DNA from: Byssochlamys sp. IMV 00236
Taxonomy: Eukaryota; Ascomycota; Eurotiomycetes; Eurotiales; Thermoascaceae
Assembly (NCBI GenBank): GCA_001931875.2
Contig: MSJH02000706.1
Coordinates: forward strand, 1 to 13,382
Direction of reading: 5' to 3'
Length of the DNA stretch: 13,382 nucleotides
This document shows, piece after piece, positions 7,360-13,382 of this stretch (within the stretch, counting starts at the first letter, position 1; the number at the start of each line of letters is the position of its first letter). The notes beneath the pieces are model-generated. The model was not told the origin of the DNA. It made no database searches and saw nothing but the letters and a program-made list of their open reading frames with translations. A program made the translations under genes and the position numbers.

Positions 7360-9202
7360 TTATTTCCGTAAATCTAGGATATCAAAGTCATAATCCAATA
7401 TTTTAACATGCCCATCATCCATAACATCCTATCACAAAATTAACACTCGTCTACATAATTTCCGAATTCAATAAACTTACAGTATAAATAGGTAAATCAG
7501 GATGAGGGTGGAAGGCAGGCTGTCTCTTGCAATTACTGATGATATCTAGTCCAGGTGGATCAGTTAGCCTAAAGATTCCAAAACTGAAATAGAGATTAGT
7601 AAAAATTGAGTCATTAGATAACACCCATAATAAGCGTTTACTCTGGTTCCTGAGAAGGTGAACAAACAATGGCTATTGCTTCAGGCAACATAAGCTGATA
7701 AGAGCAATGTGTGTGCAAATCAACAGAACTTAAAAAGCAAGACTGTGTTGGATGTGTCTTTTTGTAAAAAAAAAAAAAAAAAAAAAAAAATTAGCTACAT
7801 CCTTCCATGTGTAGTATGTATCTATCCTTACATGAATCCAGCCAAAAGTGAGGAGATCATATTTATCCTGAACGTCAAATAGCTCTTCTTCGTTCTCAGT
7901 AGTACATGTGTCTGATGTACCTATCTGCTTTGGTATAATCAATGTAGTGATTTTCAAGATATTGTTTTTCTATGCATAGATGATATTGATACGTGTTCTT
8001 TAAAAGAAAATAACACCATTACCAGTTTTCCAGCGAGTATTCCACATGTTTCAATCTTTTTACGAGTGTTGGGTTCTGCGATTGATAAAAATCTAGTCTG
8101 TAAGCGTTTTGGTAAGATCAGTCGACGAAGAGGTTCACCCCTTTCTGAGGAAGCTATAACTAGTTAATTGGCATTTTTGTTTCTCTTTATCTATAATCCT
8201 TACCATCCACAGTTGGCCCGGAACTGAGCTTTATCTTTGGTGGTAATGCTGGTGTTATTTTTTCAGAAGCAATCGGCACCTTTGGCGGTATAGCGGGATG
8301 TTGTTGATGTTGAGGCAGTATCTTGGGAGGTGGCGTTGGCGGAACGGAATGGACGGACATTGGTCGGTAGCTGGGCTGTGGTGCTTGATAGCTGAAGCTA
8401 ATAGCTAGTATTAAAAGCAGTAATGGGTAATTCGTCTATAGGACTTACTTGTCACTTTGATTATGAATAGATAGGCTGGGGTATTCTGTTGTTCCATAAG
8501 GTCTATATGTGGCATAGCTATGATCGCTACAGACATTGTAAGCATATATACTTCATCTTACTACTGCCATCTTACCTCGCGAATGGTTCATTGTATCCTA
8601 CACCTGCAACACCTTTTAACGCGTCCTGAAGACTCCATTCTTTGAGTGAATCATCCAGTTGGTCTATTGTTTGCCCATCCAATTTATGCTCAGCTGGTGT
8701 ATTCGCTTGATCTTCATCCTTTGATGGCTTTTCTCGTACACTCTCTAGTTCAACTACTTGATTTTGTTGATAGTATCTGTTATATGCCTCATTTAGTTTA
8801 GGCTTTATGCTTTCTAAAGCCTCGAGTGCTTCCAAGCAGTTCTTTATAGCATGTTAGAAAGATGCCAAGCTTTTTTCTTGTATATCTTTACTTTATTCAA
8901 GGCCCTAATATTTTTCTTATTTTCAGGTTTCTTATATCCCGGATGTTTCGGTAGCTCGTTAACACCTAAGCTAATAATTATCATATTAGTTTCTGTCTAT
9001 TGTTCAGCATAAAATAGAATGGTTACTTTGTATATTTCATATAAAGAATATATGCATGTTCCAAGTCATTTTCAAGTTTATATACTCGGGCTTGCTTAAG
9101 TAATAACTCTGCAGAGCGGAAGTACAGTTTGACTGGAATATTATGATCAACTGTGATGTTGGCTAATTGTTCAAGCTCTTCTGTGGATCGTGATTTGGGC
9201 AT
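7360..9202 (-). CDS. JAMM/MPN+ zinc deubiquitinase, AMSH/STAMBP family, ten exons, 449 aa
   Basis: A Lys63-linkage-specific ubiquitin isopeptidase acting on endosomal cargo with ESCRT-0/ESCRT-III (family knowledge; fission yeast Sst2 is a relative). Exons: 9202-9027, 8970-8892, 8841-8576, 8526-8449, 8391-8204, 8159-8023, 7969-7832, 7757-7642, 7583-7481, 7428-7360, total 1350 nt. The nine introns are 44-74 nt with matching phases. The N-terminal USP8-dimerisation-like helical region covers about residues 5-100 ([33 protein letters not shown]). A charged coil and a Pro-rich linker (200-262) follow, then the MPN+ domain from about 275. Catalytic and zinc residues are present: Glu299 in ETCGIL; His354, His356 and Asp367 in [17 protein letters not shown]. 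The AMSH-type second zinc site is also visible (His369, Cys411, His418, His420), with one extra residue between Cys and His compared with the human protein as I remember it. The start [10 protein letters not shown] is preferred over an in-frame ATG at 9301 that would lie in the shared promoter. Confidence 0.94.
7758..7831 (-). other. AMSH-like gene intron with 25-nt T tract at its acceptor
   Basis: A 74-nt intron splitting the catalytic motif exactly between GWIH and THPTQ. On the coding strand, a run of 25 T (plus-strand A at 7766-7790) ends just before the acceptor ACAAAAAG. Confidence 0.85.
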
Positions 9203-9374
9203 TTCAAAAAGGGAGCAGAACAAAGATGCTTTAAAAAAGCAAATGAGCCTGTTGAACAAGAAGGTACAATTCAAAGGCCGACCGGCGCGGCGGTGCCTCA
9301 CACTGTATATAATGGCACAAAGTGGCCCATTGTTTACTCCTTGAATCCTTCTCTTACAATCTTATAAAACAAAG
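9203..9374. promoter_or_regulatory. Compact divergent promoter between AMSH-like gene and ribosomal protein L4
   Basis: Only 172 bp separate the two start codons. It contains a GC-rich patch at 9276-9297 (GGCCGACCGGCGCGGCGGTG) that stands out from the AT-rich surroundings, and a TATATAA box on the plus side. A pyrimidine-rich stretch (9340-9363) precedes the L4 ATG. Co-regulation of the two genes is possible but not shown by the sequence. Confidence 0.6.
9306..9312 (+). promoter_or_regulatory. TATA-box-like element for ribosomal protein L4
   Basis: TATATAA lies 63 bases before the L4 start codon. A second TATAAAA at 9363-9369 is only 5 bases from the ATG, too close to be the core box. Confidence 0.4.
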
Positions 9375-10663
9375 ATGGTAAAGTACATTGGTCATCCATC
9401 CATCCATCTCCCTGTTCACATCACAGTATAACATCTTACGCTGACAACACAATAACAGCATATCAACTGTTGTTACACATGAGGGGATGATGGGCATGTG
9501 CTCAGATTTGCAGATTCATTAACATGTTCATTTTACAATAGTCCGCTGCCAGACCTGTCATCAATGTCTATGCCGATTCAGGCAAGTCCACCGCCACTGT
9601 TCCTCTTCCTGCTGTCTTCAAGGCACCCATTCGTCCCGACATTGTCAACTTTGTCCATACCAACATGGCCAAGAACAAGCGTCAACCTCACTCTGTCTCT
9701 GCCAAGGCCGGTGAACAAACCTCTGCTGAATCTTGGGGTACTGGTCGTGCTGTTGCCCGTATTCCTCGTGTCAACGGCTCAGGTACTCACCGTGCTGGTC
9801 AAGCTGCCTTTGGTAACATGTGTCGTGGTGGTCGTATGTTTGCTCCCACAAAGACTTGGAGAAAGTGGCAAGTCAAGACTAACTTGAACCAAAAGCGTTT
9901 TGCTACCGTTTCTGCTTTAGCTGCCTCTGCCCTTCCTTCCTTGGTCATGGCTCGTGGTCATCGTGTTGAAAAGATTGAGGAGGTTCCTCTTGTTATTGAT
10001 GATTCTGTTGAAAAATTGACCAAGACTAAAGAAGCTGTCACTTTATTGAAAGCTATCAATGCCTATGCCGATGTTGTTAAAGTTTCCAACTCTCGTAAAC
10101 TTCGTGCTGGCCAAGGTAAGCTTCGTAACCGTCGTCATCGCCAACGCCGTGGTCCTCTCGTTATCTATAATGAAGACAATGGTCTTGTCAAGGCCTTCCG
10201 TAACTTGCCTGGCCTCGAACTTGTCAACGTTCGTCGCCTCAACTTGTTACAATTGGCTCCTGGTGGTCACCTCGGTCGTTTCATCATTTGGACCAAGTCT
10301 GCTTTCGCTCTTCTCGATGAGCTTTACGGTACTTATGAAGCTCCTGCTGCCTTGAAGAAGGACTATGTCTTGCCCGCTCACATCATGACTAACCCTGATG
10401 TTGCTCGCCTCATCAACTCTGACGAAATCCAATCTGTCGTTCGTCCTGCTGGCGGTAAGCACCACAAGCGTCCTTTCACTCAAAAGAAGAACCCTCTCAA
10501 GAACCAAGGTGTCATGAACCGTCTCAACCCTTATGCTCAAGTTCTTCGTCGTGCTGAAATCATCAAGTCTCAAAAGACTGGTAAGGTTACCAAGACTGAA
10601 AAGAAGAAGGGTACTTCTACTGCTGCCAGCAAGAAGTTCTTGGAAATTCTCCACTCTGCTTAA
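9375..10663 (+). CDS. RPL4: 60S ribosomal protein L4 (uL4/eL4), two exons, 374 aa
   Basis: A structural protein of the large ribosomal subunit; its long loop lines the peptide exit tunnel and its C-terminal extension wraps the subunit surface (family knowledge). Exon 1 is only the ATG (9375-9377). A 164-nt intron (9378-9541, GTAAAG..AATAG) follows, and exon 2 is 9542-10663. Splicing is required because the codon just before [16 protein letters not shown] is an in-frame TAG formed by the acceptor. Family landmarks: [20 protein letters not shown] near residue 30, the tunnel-loop sequence [14 protein letters not shown] then [33 protein letters not shown], and a Lys-rich tail. Length is close to the yeast protein (362 aa). 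Codon use is strongly biased toward C- or T-ending codons (CGT, AAG, GTC), as expected for a highly expressed gene. It ends TAATAA. Confidence 0.97.
9378..9541 (+). other. First intron of L4, directly after the start codon
   Basis: The longest confident intron in the window (164 nt). The donor GTAAAG abuts ATG. Candidate branch points are CTGAC near 9441 and TTAAC near 9520; the acceptor is ACAATAG. A CATC repeat lies at about 9393-9407. I looked for a box C/D snoRNA and did not find a proper C...D pair. Confidence 0.85.
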
Positions 10664-10671
10664 TAAATTAA

Positions 10672-10690
10672 TGACATTTATGAAATGTCA
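10672..10690 (+). other. Short perfect inverted repeat in the L4 3' untranslated region
   Basis: TGACATTT, a 3-base loop, then AAATGTCA: an 8-bp perfect stem starting 9 bases after the stop codon. Its role is unknown; it could aid 3' end formation or mRNA stability. Confidence 0.5.
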
Positions 10691-10736
10691 GACTATTTTG
10701 TAGATAGTACATCTTTATTTTTCTTTATAGTGTTTG

Positions 10737-10778
10737 TATATATATATATGTGTGTATGTGTGTATATGATGATGATGG
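10737..10778. repeat. TA/TG and GAT microsatellite tract
   Basis: An alternating TA run passing into TG and then GAT repeats. Confidence 0.8.
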
Positions 10779-11266
10779 GTATATTGATCTGCATTAAAGA
10801 GTGAAATACACAGAAAGAAGAAAAAGTGTATTTTTAGGAAAAATAACATCCAATTGACGGTAGAAGCACTGTATACACATCATTTTAGGACACTGAAGAA
10901 GCTTTCAAATGAAACCATTGTTATGACATTAAGAAATAGATACGGTAAAAAAGAGATGATTAGTAATTGACACATTTGGAAATATTGCTAGTTATGATTC
11001 ATATGCATTCAACCGAAGTATTTGAAACGAAGAAATAAAAATAAACAAGCCTGCATTGAAAACAGTTTTGATAATATCCTCGTAAGAAGGATAGGACTTT
11101 TTAAATAAATAAATAAAAAGACTGTACATGTTAAAAAGAGAAATATACATTACAAAATGTGTAAATAAATATTACTACCACTGTTCAATGGATTCATGCC
11201 AAGAAAGAAAGAAAACCATGTAGGACTTTTATAGAGTACCAGACCTAGAATATCCCCTTCATTTTT

Positions 11267-12838
11267 TCAAATGAAGCTGGTTATTTCACTTGCTACTGTC
11301 CTTTGCTTTTTCAATGAAGCCAGCTGCATCATTGCGACTGCTGCATCCACTTCTCCTATTTCATCTTGCTCCAAAATAGAGGACGGTGAACGAAAAGTAA
11401 CAATAGGCACCACTGAGCGTAGAGGGGGTAAATGAATTGGCCCTCCGCCAAAGGAATTTGTCATGGAAGAGTGAGGGTAGGTCTGTAAGGACATACGTCT
11501 GTGATTAGGCAAAAAGGGCTGATAATGTTCCATGTCATTTGCTTGTTCCCGAAGCGGCATGCTTCTTTCATCATAACTCGATCGCCTGTATTGTTCATGT
11601 CTAGGATGTACAACAGTCTGCAGCGGAGGCGAAGGCATGATATTATTTTTAGGAGGTCTGCGATCGTGGCAATATTCTATATTTGTATTGAAAGTTCTGA
11701 ATAAATGAGGGTCATGAAATTGATGAGGAGGTGAAAAAGGAACGCTCGTTCTTCGGCCCAATTGTGGTGGATATGCATTAACCATATTCTCTCTCCCGGT
11801 CGATAGCGTCTCTTTCATGTCGTGCTTTTGATGTTCACTGTTACCCTTTCGAATATGCCATTGAGTGTTATACGTCACGGTAAATGTATGATTAGGTATA
11901 CGAGAGACTGGTGTGGGATAAGACGAATTTGGTAAATAAGAGACTTGACCACGGGCTTGATTCATCAAGGTAACCCATTTGGTATGATCACTTTCTTCGG
12001 TTGATTCTTCGTCAAAAGAAAGCTTTCTTTTACGCGTACTTGTCCTTTTAACCGAAATAAATAAATGCTTTAGTACATCATAAAGGAGACACCTTTTTTT
12101 TTTCTTTACATTTGCACTCTGTGTTCCTTTCTAATTCGAATTCTTGCGCCCTGATCTGAGAATGAACGAGAAAGAAAGGTGGGCTCGAGCATTCCTGGAA
12201 AGTTTTTTGAAGGGTAAACTTGAAATATATCAGAGTAAATTGATTTAAGATTGGTTGCTCCTATTTCATCTACTTTGAACATGGAGAACTTTAGTCGAAA
12301 TTGACCCTCTACTTTGACAGATAAGTCTCCAAATATAAAAAATCCACCATCTTTTTTTTATACAAAGCGTTATCAAAATCATGTAGAATGCTGTTATATT
12401 TAAATGGTACCTTGATTGTTTATGTCCTTGAGCTTATACATGGATGATGATGTCTGTCCAGAAAGCGTACTCTGTGCTGCATTGGCAATCTCGACTAGTG
12501 TATCAGGGTCAATCAAAGTGACACACATGATCAAATGTGGGTTTTGTAAAAACCGTCTTTTTTTTTTTTAAAAAAAAAAAGAAATGCAGAGTCAGTAACC
12601 TAACTCTTTTGTGTTATAGATGATTCTCTTACTGCGTTTCTTGTGTATTACAATTATCTAGCTCGATCTGAACAATAGGTGGTGGATCTACAGGATGACG
12701 GTCTATTGTTTATATATTATTTAATTCCGTGCTTTAGTGTTATTAATATGCATACATACCTCTTTCACTGTTTGTACTCAAACGAGCCTGTATAGGTTGC
12801 TGCCGTACTCTAACCTTTATTTGACTATAAATCATCAT
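11267..12838 (-). CDS. Velvet-domain transcription regulator, five exons, 437 aa
   Basis: Velvet proteins are fungal DNA-binding regulators with a Rel-like fold that control sporulation, development and metabolism, often as homo- or heterodimers (family knowledge). Exons: 12838-12760, 12702-12633, 12556-12411, 12350-12110, 12044-11267, total 1314 nt; introns 57, 76, 60 and 65 nt with matching phases. The velvet domain fills residues 8-175: RQQPIQARL at 12-20, [12 protein letters not shown] at 27-38, [30 protein letters not shown] at 100-119, [10 protein letters not shown] at 143-152, [17 protein letters not shown] at 158-174. A basic RKRK (183-186) may be a nuclear signal. The tail (190-437) is Pro/Ser/His-rich and probably disordered. 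The very short N-terminus and early domain suit a VosA/VelB-like member better than VeA, but I cannot assign the subtype. The start is the first of two adjacent ATGs; it ends in TGA. Confidence 0.92.
12557..12632 (-). other. Velvet gene intron with a T/A palindrome at its acceptor
   Basis: A 76-nt intron. Plus-strand positions 12557-12581 read C, 12 T, 11 A, G, an almost perfect palindrome. On the mRNA strand the acceptor AG sits at the end of this self-complementary run. Confidence 0.85.
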
Positions 12839-13382
12839 TAGATTACAAAAATATCAACTTTAATTCTGTATAATTGACACTTTACTTTGAGTCAAATTGC
12901 TGAATAGATGCTGAATTAGATGGAATATAATCGTAGCTGTGAGAAAGGACGCCTTTAGACATTAAATAGATGATGTATAGTTGAAAAGGATAAAAAAGAG
13001 TGAACGAATAAATTACTTCAGATACACTATGTTGGTGAAAAACTGAATTTGATTGACAAGAAAAAGAAAAAGTTGAAGCTTGTATGAATGTCAACCCGGT
13101 ATATGAACGGCTTTTAATGCACAAGAGCGCAATCAAAAATAAATATAAAGAAAGGGTGAAGAAAATATACAGAAACCAAATGGTTTCTCTGTCCTTTTAT
13201 AAGCAAGTATATTGAGGCAGGCAGGGATCATTCCCATATGTACAACAGCGTCAACAAGTTAATTCCAAGCATTGAAAGGCCCTTGATAAATTATGCAATC
13301 CCGGTCTTTCTCTGTTACTCAAACTAAAATTGGAGGCCTTAATAAACCGACTGGCAAAAAAAAAAAAAAAAAAAAAAAAAAA
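12839..13382. other. Upstream region of velvet gene, to window end
   Basis: About 540 bp with no gene I can support. It should contain the velvet promoter on the minus strand. AGAAACCA, AA, TGGTTTCT at 13171-13188 is an 8-bp perfect inverted repeat of the size of a dimeric regulator site. The minus-strand open frame at 12882-13136 has no recognisable domain. The last 27 or so bases are a run of A. Confidence 0.45.

Larger units (their letters stand above)
10664..11266. other. Convergent intergenic region, 3' ends of L4 and velvet gene
   Basis: About 600 bp of AT-rich sequence with no gene. It holds the L4 3' untranslated region with a short hairpin, a TA/TG microsatellite (10737-10778), and several AAATAAATAAA-like runs (around 11035 and 11104). 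Confidence 0.6.

Noticed and set aside
9378..9541. Possible snoRNA in the L4 intron
   Set aside because: GATGATGG near 9486 resembles a C box but there is no correctly placed CTGA D box downstream; the only nearby CTGA is upstream.
9498..9887. Plus-strand open frame overlapping the L4 start
   Set aside because: Wrong frame relative to L4, and it crosses the intron acceptor.
10247..10654. Minus-strand open frame of 135 codons opposite L4
   Set aside because: Antisense shadow of a strongly codon-biased ribosomal gene.
11501..11704. Plus-strand open frame opposite the velvet tail
   Set aside because: Antisense shadow with no domain.
1..13382. tRNA, rRNA, CRISPR array, viral or bacterial operon content
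   Set aside because: Nothing on either strand resembles these. The splice structure is eukaryotic throughout.

Overview
The window looks like a nuclear segment from an early-diverging filamentous fungus, most likely Mucoromycota (order Mucorales). It is AT-rich, intron-dense and built from small spliced genes. I count 20 introns in four intact genes, all with GT..AG ends, and 19 of them are 38 to 78 nt long. The proteins are eukaryotic and fungal in type: kinesin-4, an AMSH-type deubiquitinase, ribosomal protein eL4/uL4 and a velvet regulator. Naming the order is an inference from gene style and protein similarity as I remember it; no species can be named. Both ends of the window run into long A homopolymers, so it may be a whole short contig broken at homopolymers.

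Layout. (1) 27-2051 is accessory, repeat-rich DNA. Two diverged, same-oriented copies of one Mutator-like, non-autonomous inverted-repeat element (27-433 and 1602-1984) flank and interrupt a decayed minus-strand gene that once encoded a protein with two C2H2 zinc fingers (603-2051). The second element has a perfect 9-bp target duplication and sits inside the first zinc-finger exon. Removing it together with one duplication copy restores the reading frame exactly. It also carries splice-like ends that could remove it in frame. (2) 2463-6168, minus: a complete six-exon kinesin-4 (1143 aa). (3) 7360-9202, minus: a complete ten-exon JAMM/MPN+ deubiquitinase of the AMSH/STAMBP family (449 aa). (4) 9375-10663, plus: ribosomal protein L4 (374 aa), with its first intron directly after the ATG, divergent from the AMSH gene across about 170 bp. 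(5) 11267-12838, minus: a five-exon velvet-family transcription regulator (437 aa), convergent with L4.

The four intact genes are ordinary housekeeping or regulatory genes that do not form one pathway: microtubule motor, endosomal deubiquitination, translation, and developmental transcription control. The unusual biology is in the first 2 kb: the element pair, the 9-bp duplication, the possible intron-like behaviour of the inserted copy, and the relic gene that carries TGA stops but no frameshift. All exon boundaries were worked out by hand from splice motifs, reading phase and protein similarity; no search was run.
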